Below are positions 16,624-24,519 of a DNA stretch of 64,000 bases, in pieces. The stretch comes from CAZOOK01 sp964581385 (GTDB lineage Bacteria > Pseudomonadota > Gammaproteobacteria > Nevskiales > Nevskiaceae), in the NCBI GenBank assembly GCA_964581385.1, contig CAZOOK010000028.1, forward strand, positions 1 through 64,000, in the 5' to 3' direction. The notes under the pieces were generated by a model. The model ran no database searches and was not told where the DNA came from. It saw only the letters and a list, made by a program, of their open reading frames with translations. The translations under genes and the position numbers were made by a program. How positions within the stretch are numbered: the stretch's first letter is position 1; each line of letters opens with the position of its first letter.

Positions 16624-17904
16624 TTATTGCAGTCCCTGAAACACGCGTGCCGTAATTTGACCCCATACCGCAATCAGGTCGGAATTCGGATTCACGAGGA
16701 TCTCCAAATGCTGGTCACGATCGGAAGGAACGTCGTCCGCTCCCAATGCGAATGGCTGCCCGACCAAGTTGTTATTTGCATCGAACACCGCGGCCGTAAG
16801 AGCATTGGTCGCGCTATTACCCCAGCCGACGATTGCTCCACCGGACGGTGTCGCAGCCACCGATAGCACAGCCCCACTCGATGAAGAAGGCGTCGGACGA
16901 CTACCAATTGCGACCGCGGCATGCTGCTTCTTGCATTGGTTCGAGCAGCGCTTTAAATAAAGAGTCGCAGTCGCAGTCGATCCATTGCTTGGAGCTGCCG
17001 CCAGCGCAATTAATACGTCACCGTTGTTCGCCAGAGTAGTCGAATAAGTTTGCGTGGTCGCCTTTTGGACACGTAGCGGCAGCGAAGTTACCTTTGAACT
17101 TGCAGTACCATCCGCTGAAAAGAATTCAGCTTTGGCGAAATTTCCTGATTGCCTTGACTGCCAGGTAACCATATAGTCGCCACTGGACGACATCGAAATA
17201 TTTACGTTTTTGAAGGTTGTTGTCCAGCCCAGACCTTTTTGATATGCCAATTGCTGGGGGTCGCCATACGGCGTCCCGTCGAGATGGAATCTACGCGTTT
17301 GCACATATTGGATGTGGGTTTCCAACAGCTTCTGATAATCTGCGACAAATGTCATTGCAACGACGAAATCGCCCGCAGCGTTCATCGCGACGGCCAAAGA
17401 ATTAAACGCTGCATCTTCAATAGCGTACAGCCCGGTTGGCAAATTTTGAGTCGCGACCTGAATTTGTCCCGTTTTAGCCGTGCCGTCCGGATTGAATACC
17501 TGGGCACAAACGACCGGGGTGCTTGGCGGAAGATCATAGCAGCCCCATGCCAGAACAAAGTCGCCTGCAGCATCCATCGCAATACCGCTTTCGACATAGA
17601 GGAATTTACTGAAGCCGACTGGAACGACGTCCGTCAGTGGCGTTCCATCTGCAGCAATGCGCCGATAGGAAAACGCAGCCGTATTACCGGACGAGTCAAC
17701 ACTGGTCAAATCTGGCCAGACCACACCAAAGTTCCCGGCAGCGTCCTGAGCGATATGCAGCTGAAAGGGATAGCTACTTTCCTGTGCAACGGTAATTTCC
17801 GGCGTCAGTGGCGTCCCGACATCCGTGGCCTGCGCTAGTCCCACCAAAAACATCGATAGCGCTCCAGCTGCAAGCGAAAAGGTTTTGCCGACTTGATTGA
17901 TCAC
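16624..17904 (-). CDS. Exported repeat protein of unknown function
   Basis: The frame begins at GTG 17916. GTG 17904 is preferred because GGAG stands 6 bases before it. A signal peptide (INQVGKTFSLAAGALSMFLVGLAQA-TD) leads into a beta-rich protein of about 426 residues. It repeats the pattern D-A-A-G-D/N-F-V/G-V/L-A/V-W (DAAGNFGVVW, DAAGDFVLAWGCYD, NAAGDFVVAM, SSSGDYMVTWQS, TPSGGAIVGWG), which suggests a beta-propeller. A Cys pair occurs in LKRCSNQCKKQ. Family name and role were not recognised. The short ORF at 9818 appears to be a remnant of the same family. Confidence 0.82.
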   Translation of the reverse strand: MINQVGKTFSLAAGALSMFLVGLAQATDVGTPLTPEITVAQESSYPFQLHIAQDAAGNFGVVWPDLTSVDSSGNTAAFSYRRIAADGTPLTDVVPVGFSKFLYVESGIAMDAAGDFVLAWGCYDLPPSTPVVCAQVFNPDGTAKTGQIQVATQNLPTGLYAIEDAAFNSLAVAMNAAGDFVVAMTFVADYQKLLETHIQYVQTRRFHLDGTPYGDPQQLAYQKGLGWTTTFKNVNISMSSSGDYMVTWQSRQSGNFAKAEFFSADGTASSKVTSLPLRVQKATTQTYSTTLANNGDVLIALAAAPSNGSTATATLYLKRCSNQCKKQHAAVAIGSRPTPSSSSGAVLSVAATPSGGAIVGWGNSATNALTAAVFDANNNLVGQPFALGADDVPSDRDQHLEILVNPNSDLIAVWGQITARVFQGLQ

Positions 17905-17989
17905 GACACTCTCCACGGAAATCCCGTTGTATCAACGGCGTTATTCAAGTTTCAGCCCGGTCCCATTTATCCTCCTTGATCGCCTGCTT

Positions 17990-20755
17990 TCAGTCAGACT
18001 GACGAGGTCGTTCGGTACCTGGGTTTTTTCTACGCCGTGCTGCCAGAGCAAGTCCTAAGCCTGCAATCAAATCCCATCCCGCGGCTCCACCTCCTCCCTC
18101 GCCATTCTGAGCGGGGGTGCTCGGCGTGCTAGGCACGCCCGGTGTGGCGCTGACTTCGGCGGACTGGGCACTTTCGCCGTTGACATTGAGGGCAGTTATC
18201 TTGAAGTAGTAGGGCGTGCCATTGTTCAGATCAGACACGGTGACGCTGGTGCCGGTAATACTGGTTTTCACCGGAGCAAGAGCTTCTCCGCCCACTTTCG
18301 TTCCTTGGTAGAGGTTATAACTCGTCACATTACTAGTCGCCGCCGGCCAAGCCAAAACAACTTGCGCAGTGCCGGCTATCGCCGTGACCCCAGAGGGAGC
18401 TGGGGGTGTTGCGCCAGCCGGCATCGAATTGATCTTGGCGACGAAGGCGTTTTCGTAGCCTGCGAGCGCGCCCTGTAGCGCATGAGCGGTCGGGAAATCT
18501 GTCGAAGATGTGCTTCCCGCGACATAGGCATCACCAGAGCCATCCACGGCGATGGCACTGGCACCACCAGGCATGCTGCCGCCCAGGTAGGTCGAATACA
18601 GCAGCGCGTCGCCGGCCGCATTGAGCTTGGCGACGAAGGCATTGCCATCGCTGCTGGCGAGCGTGCCCTGTAGCGGGTTGACAGTAGGGAAGTCAGGCGA
18701 GTTGGCGAATCCTGCGACATAAGCGTTGCCAGTGCTATCCACAGCGATTGCGCTGGCACTATCGCCTTGACCGTCACTATTGCTGCCACCCAGATACGTC
18801 GAATACAGCAGCGCGTTGCCGGCCGCATTGAACTTGGCGATGAAGGCGTTATGGATACCCGCTTTCACGCTTTGCAGCGGATGCACGGTGGGGAAATCGG
18901 TCGAGCTTGTGTATCCCGCGACATAGGCGTTACCGGCGCTATCCACGGCGATGGCGGCGGCGCCATCGCCGGTGCCGAAACCGCTATTGGCATCGCCGAA
19001 ACCACTGCCGCCCAGATAGGTGGAATACAGCAGTGCGCTGCCGTCCATGTTGAGCTTGGCGACGAATGCATTGCCGTAGCTGCTAGCGAGGGTGGCCTGC
19101 AACGGATTGACCGTGGGGAAATCGGTAGAGCTCGTGTATCCCGCGAGATACGCGTTACCGGTGCCATCCACAGCGATAGCGTTGGGAAAGTCGCCACTGG
19201 GGCTGCCGGGAACAACTTCGGCATTGCCGCCAAGGTAGGTGGAATACAGCAGTGCACTTCCAGCTGCATTGAGCTTGGCGACAAAGCCGTTGCTGCCGCC
19301 GTTCGCGATGCCTGCATGAGTGCTCTGTAGCGGGTTGGCGGTAGGGAAATTGGTCGAGTACGTGCCCCCCGCGACATAGGCATTGCCTGCACTGTCCACG
19401 GCGACGGCGTCTGCGCTGTCGCCACCGGAGCCACCCAGATAGGTGGAATACAGCAGCGCACTACCGTTTGCATTGAGTTTGGCTACAAAGGCGTCTTGAG
19501 CGCCCGCGTTGACGCTCTGCAGTGGATTGACGGTAGGGAAATCGGTCGAATATGTGACCCCCACCACATAAGCGTTGCCGACGCTATCCACCGCGATGCC
19601 GCCGCCAAAGTCACCAGTAAATTGGCCCCCGCCGCCGAAGCCGCTGCCGCCCAGGTAAGTGGAATAGAGCAGCGCGCTGCCGTCAGCGTTGAGTTTGGCG
19701 ACGAAGGCATTGCTATTACCACCCGTAGCCGCGTTTGAGCCTTGCAACGGGTTGAGAGTGGGAAAGTCGATCGATGTTGTGCTTCCTGCGACATAGGCGT
19801 TGCTGGCGCCGTCTATAGCGATGGCGCTGGCATTATCGCTACCCTTGCCGCCCAGATAAGTGGAATACACAAACGCTGGGTCGATGATCAGACGCCGGCT
19901 GTGATCGTAATCATTCATGGCAAATCCCAGCTGCCGATTTTTTTGATCGAGCACGTAATGGCCGGCGATGTGCTGCCGTTCGCCATTGGCTGAATCCTGG
20001 TAAATCACCGGCTTGAGTTGCCGCAGCGTTCGCCCTTTGAGCTGAATCAGCAGGTCACCATCGCTGTCCAGAGACAGGCGATCGGCGCCGTCGATCTTGA
20101 GCTTGATCTGCTGCGCTTCGGCGTTTGGCGCAACAACGAGGTCATATTCCAATTGCTGCGGATTGCCGTAGATCACCCAGTCGATGCCGGGATAAACCTG
20201 TTCGTAACGCACGGCGCCATAGTGAGCGACCTGGCTATGCCATTTCGAGCGGTCATTGCCGACGAAGTAGTTGCTGAAGCTCTCCTGTCGGGCTTCGGCG
20301 CGCAGATCGGGTTTTGCTTTGGCATGCACCAAGCTCAGGCGCAGCAGAGATTGCGCGACGGGCGCTGCTGATTTCTTGTTAAGGTGGGCATTACCCGGCT
20401 GCTCCATTTTTCCTTGAGCGAGGTTCAGCAGGGCACCCTGTTCGGTGAGGCCCACGCTGTAGCCACCGGCTCGCGCCAGATACTTCACTGTGGATGGTGC
20501 CTGCCCGACATTGGGCTCGAAGCTGATCGGCAACTTGCCGTAAGCAGACGCGATGCGGTCGTGTGCTGCGGTATCTGTTGCCGCTGCGGGTCGCAGTACA
20601 GCAAGGGCGGTGGACTTTAGACTTGCTTCAAATGGGGCGGCGGTGGCAAACGCCACCACCGCTGTGCAACTCGCTGCCAGCACCGCTAGCCCCAACCTCA
20701 CACGAAGACCGGTCCGTGTTCGCCAGCTTTCTGACAAGTCCGCTACTAACTTCAT
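17990..20755 (-). CDS. SBBP-repeat beta-propeller protein with fibronectin III domain and GlyGly-CTERM-like tail
   Basis: A 921-residue surface or secreted protein. ATG 20755 has GAGG 7 bases upstream. The N-terminus carries a signal anchor (LGLAVLAASCTAVVAFATAA), then the SBBP-associated N-terminal domain (LPISFEPNVGQAPSTVKYLA; GIDWVIYGNPQQLEYD). Seven SBBP repeats follow, each starting YSTYLGG and ending in a variant of DFPTVNPLQ. A fibronectin type III domain (about 780-870) ends in TPYYFKITALNVNGES. The C-terminus GEGGGGAAGWDLIAGLGLAL plus AARRRK is a small Gly-rich, hydrophobic and basic tripartite tail like GlyGly-CTERM sorting signals, which are normally cut by rhombosortase. No sortase gene is in this window. 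Probably an adhesive or cell-surface protein. Confidence 0.9.
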   Translation of the reverse strand: MKLVADLSESWRTRTGLRVRLGLAVLAASCTAVVAFATAAPFEASLKSTALAVLRPAAATDTAAHDRIASAYGKLPISFEPNVGQAPSTVKYLARAGGYSVGLTEQGALLNLAQGKMEQPGNAHLNKKSAAPVAQSLLRLSLVHAKAKPDLRAEARQESFSNYFVGNDRSKWHSQVAHYGAVRYEQVYPGIDWVIYGNPQQLEYDLVVAPNAEAQQIKLKIDGADRLSLDSDGDLLIQLKGRTLRQLKPVIYQDSANGERQHIAGHYVLDQKNRQLGFAMNDYDHSRRLIIDPAFVYSTYLGGKGSDNASAIAIDGASNAYVAGSTTSIDFPTLNPLQGSNAATGGNSNAFVAKLNADGSALLYSTYLGGSGFGGGGQFTGDFGGGIAVDSVGNAYVVGVTYSTDFPTVNPLQSVNAGAQDAFVAKLNANGSALLYSTYLGGSGGDSADAVAVDSAGNAYVAGGTYSTNFPTANPLQSTHAGIANGGSNGFVAKLNAAGSALLYSTYLGGNAEVVPGSPSGDFPNAIAVDGTGNAYLAGYTSSTDFPTVNPLQATLASSYGNAFVAKLNMDGSALLYSTYLGGSGFGDANSGFGTGDGAAAIAVDSAGNAYVAGYTSSTDFPTVHPLQSVKAGIHNAFIAKFNAAGNALLYSTYLGGSNSDGQGDSASAIAVDSTGNAYVAGFANSPDFPTVNPLQGTLASSDGNAFVAKLNAAGDALLYSTYLGGSMPGGASAIAVDGSGDAYVAGSTSSTDFPTAHALQGALAGYENAFVAKINSMPAGATPPAPSGVTAIAGTAQVVLAWPAATSNVTSYNLYQGTKVGGEALAPVKTSITGTSVTVSDLNNGTPYYFKITALNVNGESAQSAEVSATPGVPSTPSTPAQNGEGGGGAAGWDLIAGLGLALAARRRKNPGTERPRQSD
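18430..19870 (-). repeat. Seven in-frame SBBP coding repeats
   Basis: Units of about 160-230 bases recur inside the gene, each containing the codons for YSTYLGG and a segment like AIAVDSAGNAYVAG. Spacer lengths differ between units and the codons vary, so this is a diverged protein-level tandem repeat and not a CRISPR or a recent DNA duplication. Confidence 0.85.
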
Positions 20756-21577
20756 TTGATTGCCTCGTCTGCAGATGCCGGCCAGGTTGATAAACGCATT
20801 CTTAATCGACGAGAGCCCAGCAGAACCTGTCTATCGATTGTGCAAACAGGTGCCCAATCACTGATGAACAGAAATGCCATTCGCATGATCAGCATGATGC
20901 AAATACGCAATTTTGCGGTTTCCAATGGAACTTTTGGAACTTTCCGTCAGATCACCCAGGATTCCCTGCACCGGCAGCGCGCTCAATGCCGAATCTGCGG
21001 TTGCCTTTCCCACGCCCGTGAGGCACCGACTGTTCTATATTCGTGTTTACTCCCCCGATTGCCCTCCGAAGCCAAGGGGGAACGATCTGCAACGTGAGCT
21101 TATCGTTTCGGTTCAGCCGAAACTGTGAACTAGTTCACACCTGATCTTCAAGACCCCGCCGTGTGAGCCATAAATCACCGTTATTTGCCAACACCTTCCT
21201 TCAAGCCGAAATTCGAAGAGGTGGCTTGGCTGTTCTTAAGCTAAACCCTTCGTTGTGTGGCCGAGTGAACAGCTTCAAAGTGGATTCCGCTTCTTTTCGC
21301 GTTCGCCAAAATAATGAGGGTCTAGGAAAATGCGTCGCTGTCTATCTGGGCTTCCCGGCGTTCGAAATCCGCGGCCGGAAAGCTGTCATTCGCGCAGACC
21401 GGTTAGGGCTGCTTTGTCGCGAAGGCCTTATGCAGCCCGCCAAGGTGGGCAGATGAAGCCTGCGCGCCCGCACGGTCAACGGATCTGGCCTCGGCGCGTT
21501 TTTGCACGCATGGGCAACCGTGCGTACAACCGCACGTTTCGGTGCAGCGATCGCAGGAAATCCGATTGAATATCAGT
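20756..21577. other. Long intergenic region with a CRP-type palindrome and no convincing gene
   Basis: Over 800 bases between the divergent SBBP-protein and hydrolase genes. The open frames here lack ribosome sites and recognisable protein character. The only clear signal is the perfect palindrome TGTGAACTAGTTCACA at 21124-21139. No tRNA-like or other structured RNA was recognised. Confidence 0.5.
21124..21139. promoter_or_regulatory. Perfect CRP-type palindrome, target gene unclear
   Basis: TGTGA-ACTAGT-TCACA is fully self-complementary over 16 bases and matches the CRP consensus. TAAGCT on the minus strand (21102-21097) stands at class II distance toward the SBBP-protein gene, which would give a leader of about 330 bases. 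No comparable -10 is seen at class II distance on the plus strand toward the hydrolase gene. Confidence 0.6.
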
Positions 21578-22474
21578 ATGGTGGACAATGTTTCTCCTAG
21601 TGCGTCCAAAATCCGAAGTGCGGTAACTCGAAGGCTGTGCACGCTCAGCTCGGCGCTCCTGTGTCTTTGCGTGGCGAACACGGCGAGTGCGGATCAGCTG
21701 ATTTCCGCGCGCCGGGCTGACGGCGCCAATGTGCCGTTAACAAGCTTCGCCGCGATGAATAGCGGCGGCTGTGCCCCGCTGGCGGTAATTTCGCCTGGCG
21801 CGGGCGGTACCGAAAAGACCATGGGTTACCTGGCAACCGGGTTACGTAACGATGGTTGGAATGCCGTTGTCGTCGGTCATCGGGAAAGCGGTCCGCAAGC
21901 AGTGTCTTCGGCTGTCATGACTTCTGGCGTCCGACGCGGCTTGCTTGCCTTGACCACAAATCGCGGGGCTTACACCGCCCGGTTCATGGATATTGCCGCC
22001 GCGCTCGCCGCGGAAAGCAGCCGTTGCCAGCCACCGTTCAAGGCACTCCTTGGCCACTCCATGGGTGCAGCCACCGTGATGTTGGAAGCCGGCGCGGAGA
22101 ACAAGTTGGGACTGGTGGGACAAGATCGATTCGATGCCTATGTCGCAATGTCTCCACAAGGTCCCGGTTCGATCTTCACTGCAAACGCCTGGAGAGGAAT
22201 TCGCAAGCCCGTACTCAGTCTCACCGGGACGCGGGACAACGCGCTCGAAGGACGATGGCAGGCGCGTACCATGCCGTTTTCAAATATGCCCGCAGGCTGC
22301 AAGTGGCTCGGCGTGATTGACGGCGCCACCCATATGAACTTTGCGGGCGGAGGTGCTGCGGCGACCACCGAAGCACTCACGCTGAAAATGTCTCTGGCGT
22401 TTCTTGACAGCTTACGCAACGGCCGGTGCGGCTCACCGCCGACGGCTGGGGGAATCAGCGTGCAGGCGAAATGA
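21578..22474 (+). CDS. Exported alpha/beta hydrolase
   Basis: About 298 residues from ATG 21578. An in-frame GTG at 21542 is also possible and neither has a good ribosome site. An N-terminal membrane-crossing signal (RRLCTLSSALLCLCVANTASA-DQ) precedes an alpha/beta-hydrolase core: VISPGAGGTEKTMGYLA (oxyanion region), the nucleophile in GHSMGAATVM, an acidic residue in LSLTGTRDNALEG and the histidine in DGATHMNFAG. The fold and spacing resemble dienelactone-hydrolase/PET-hydrolase-like secreted esterases. Substrate unknown. A Cys pair near the C-terminus (GCKW and GRCGS) may form a disulfide. Confidence 0.85.
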   Translation: MVDNVSPSASKIRSAVTRRLCTLSSALLCLCVANTASADQLISARRADGANVPLTSFAAMNSGGCAPLAVISPGAGGTEKTMGYLATGLRNDGWNAVVVGHRESGPQAVSSAVMTSGVRRGLLALTTNRGAYTARFMDIAAALAAESSRCQPPFKALLGHSMGAATVMLEAGAENKLGLVGQDRFDAYVAMSPQGPGSIFTANAWRGIRKPVLSLTGTRDNALEGRWQARTMPFSNMPAGCKWLGVIDGATHMNFAGGGAAATTEALTLKMSLAFLDSLRNGRCGSPPTAGGISVQAK

Positions 22475-22581
22475 CCAAGCGTTGATGTTTAGGGCTGGAT
22501 TGTTTTTTATCTGAATTCGTCGACCAACGCTTTGAGTGTCAATGATGAATCCGAGCTGAGTAGCAGGTTAGCGACAGAACA

Positions 22582-22611
22582 GAGAAGGGCCGGCATCGCG
22601 CCAGCCCTCTC
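22582..22611. terminator. Hairpin between convergent genes, probable terminator
   Basis: GAGAAGGGCCGGC and GCCAGCCCTCTC pair with one mismatch and one bulge around the loop ATCGC, 26 bases past the stop of the minus-strand phosphodiesterase-like gene and 108 bases past the hydrolase stop. A short T-rich run (TTCTCTGTTCT) follows on the minus strand only. Confidence 0.5.
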
Positions 22612-22636
22612 TATGATCGGGACAAGGTTCGCAGCG

Positions 22637-24346
22637 TTAATCGTGCCCGAACAGTTCCGGTAGCGTTTTGGTTCCTTCCTTGCGAACCGCTTCCAAAGCC
22701 TTGGGATTAAGCATGAGCTCCTTGAGAATCGTGGGCGCGACCTGCGTGGTCGACACCTTGGTCGACACTGTGCGCGCTTTCAACGAAGGGAATGACACCA
22801 TCAACGCCACGCCGGTGTCGTTCAACGAACCACCGCCGTGTTCGGCGATCTTCTTTGAGCTGCCCGAGTAGATGACGCCGGCATTCGGCTGGATGAAAAC
22901 GTTCGGAGCGCGGGCAGCAGCGATGGGGTCACTGGAGGTTGGATCACCGAATAACGCCGCCAGACCGGAGCCTGATGTGATGCTGCCCGGCAGTATCGTT
23001 CCGGTGGGCAAGGTGTCGGCGAAGATGGCGGACGTGTTGTTTTGCAACTCGGCAACGACGTTGGCGATATTCGACGACGATTGATTCTGTAGCCAGACCA
23101 GGCCGACATCATCAGTCTGCAAGTGGCCGTTGGTCGATAGCGTGGCTCCGCTATTCGGATTGGTGAAGCTGGATGGCGAATCGATCGTCGGATCGGCGGC
23201 GGCGATGAAGCCGGAGGGATCCTGCACGGTGGCATTGCCGCTGCCGCCGCTTTCCATTGCGAGAGTACTGGGATCGATCGGCGACTGGCCATGCTTGGCG
23301 CTGATGATGATCAGAGTCGATTGCAGCAGATGCCGGGTTTTGAGTTCGCCGACAATGCGGCCGATCGATTGATCGGTGTGAGCCAGTGCTCCATTGAGGT
23401 TGACGCTGGGTGTACCAGCGTCATCCACGTAGCCGCCGACCGGCAATTTCTGCCCAACGCTGACTTCCTGGAAATTCAGGCCGAATAGGATCGGCACGCC
23501 GAGCCACCTACTGCCATCGGACTTCAGACCATTGATCTGATTGATGACCGCCTGCACCTTGACGTCATCGTAGGCTTCGATCGCCGGCATACAGGTCGTG
23601 TAGTCGGAGACCTTATTCACCGGCAATGAATTGATACCGTCACAGAGCAACAAGGTGGCGTTCAAGTCGACGCCGTTGGCGGTGCCCCCATTAGAGATCA
23701 GCGAATTGACTTCGGGCGCGTACAAATCGTCGACTCCCGATCCTGAGGGGCCGTTGACCAGGTCGTAAGCCGGATGCTTGTCCGCCCATGCGGTTCGGCC
23801 GCCTGCGTCCTTGATGACTTCGAATACGGTGTTAACCTTTATAAAACCGTGCGGATAAACCGGCTTGCACGCACCGTTTGATGTCTTCCGCATTGGCAAG
23901 TTTGCAGGATTGATGCCGCCGCTGAACAGCTTGCTGGAGTCGTACTCAATGCTTTCGTCGAACACCGCTTCGATGCCTGGATTGCCCGTGCAATTGCTGC
24001 CCGGCGCATACAAGGTGCGGTCGTAACTGTCGTCGTAGTAGACACCGGTCGATTTTGGAGTTCCGCCCGTCACCATTGATAACAAGCCTGGAAAGGAGTC
24101 CGAAGGCGTGGTGGTATGTGCGTCGCTATAGATCACCGAAGTGGCGCTCAAATGCGCAAGATTGGAGTCCGGATTGTTAGCGATCCAATTGGCCAGATCC
24201 ACCTGATGCATACCATCGACGCTGATCAGAAGAACGTGTTTGACCGCATGTGATCCATGCCGCCCGCCGCGATGTTCGCCGGCCATTGCGGTACTCGAAA
24301 TCGAGGCAAACGCTGCCGCTGACAAGATCAATGCTTTCCAGTTCAT
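22637..24346 (-). CDS. Exported alkaline-phosphatase-superfamily phosphodiesterase/nucleotide pyrophosphatase-like protein
   Basis: A 569-residue protein. ATG 24346 is chosen because GGAG is 5-6 bases upstream and it begins a signal peptide (MNWKALILSAAAFASISSTAMA-GE). The metal-binding and nucleophile segments of the superfamily are visible: VLLISVDGMHQVD (first Asp), HTTTPSDSFPGLLSMVTGG (Thr or Ser nucleophile), the histidine-containing ISAKHGQSPID and, near the C-terminus, KIAEHGGGSLND. This pattern fits type I phosphodiesterase/NPP-like enzymes better than sulfatases because no CxPxR motif is present. It is likely to hydrolyse phosphate esters in the periplasm or outside. Substrate unknown. 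Confidence 0.9.
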   Translation of the reverse strand: MNWKALILSAAAFASISSTAMAGEHRGGRHGSHAVKHVLLISVDGMHQVDLANWIANNPDSNLAHLSATSVIYSDAHTTTPSDSFPGLLSMVTGGTPKSTGVYYDDSYDRTLYAPGSNCTGNPGIEAVFDESIEYDSSKLFSGGINPANLPMRKTSNGACKPVYPHGFIKVNTVFEVIKDAGGRTAWADKHPAYDLVNGPSGSGVDDLYAPEVNSLISNGGTANGVDLNATLLLCDGINSLPVNKVSDYTTCMPAIEAYDDVKVQAVINQINGLKSDGSRWLGVPILFGLNFQEVSVGQKLPVGGYVDDAGTPSVNLNGALAHTDQSIGRIVGELKTRHLLQSTLIIISAKHGQSPIDPSTLAMESGGSGNATVQDPSGFIAAADPTIDSPSSFTNPNSGATLSTNGHLQTDDVGLVWLQNQSSSNIANVVAELQNNTSAIFADTLPTGTILPGSITSGSGLAALFGDPTSSDPIAAARAPNVFIQPNAGVIYSGSSKKIAEHGGGSLNDTGVALMVSFPSLKARTVSTKVSTTQVAPTILKELMLNPKALEAVRKEGTKTLPELFGHD

Positions 24347-24519
24347 GATGCTCCGCTCCGTGTTGGATAAAACCATATCCGGAGCCTAGATTTAGTATGT
24401 GAAACTTTTGTGAACCGCGGCGTTTTCCACACCCGGTCCGATTACCCCACGACTCAGTTCCGATTGGCTGCCATTCGCCACCAGTCGTTTCGGAAGGCCA
24501 CGCACATCAAAACCAATAC

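Noticed and set aside
18430..19870. Regularly recurring sequence suggesting a CRISPR-like array
   Set aside because: Unit length and sequence vary and the repeats are in frame and code for SBBP units. This is a protein repeat.
21340..21560. Possible tRNA-like segment containing GGCGTTCGAAATCC
   Set aside because: It resembles a T-arm, but no matching acceptor stem or anticodon arm can be folded around it.
21403..21681. Antisense frame encoding a Cys-rich stretch (CDRCTETCGCTHGCPC)
   Set aside because: It looked like a metal-binding or toxin-like peptide but overlaps the hydrolase signal-peptide region, has no ribosome site, and the cysteines come from a GCAN-rich patch.
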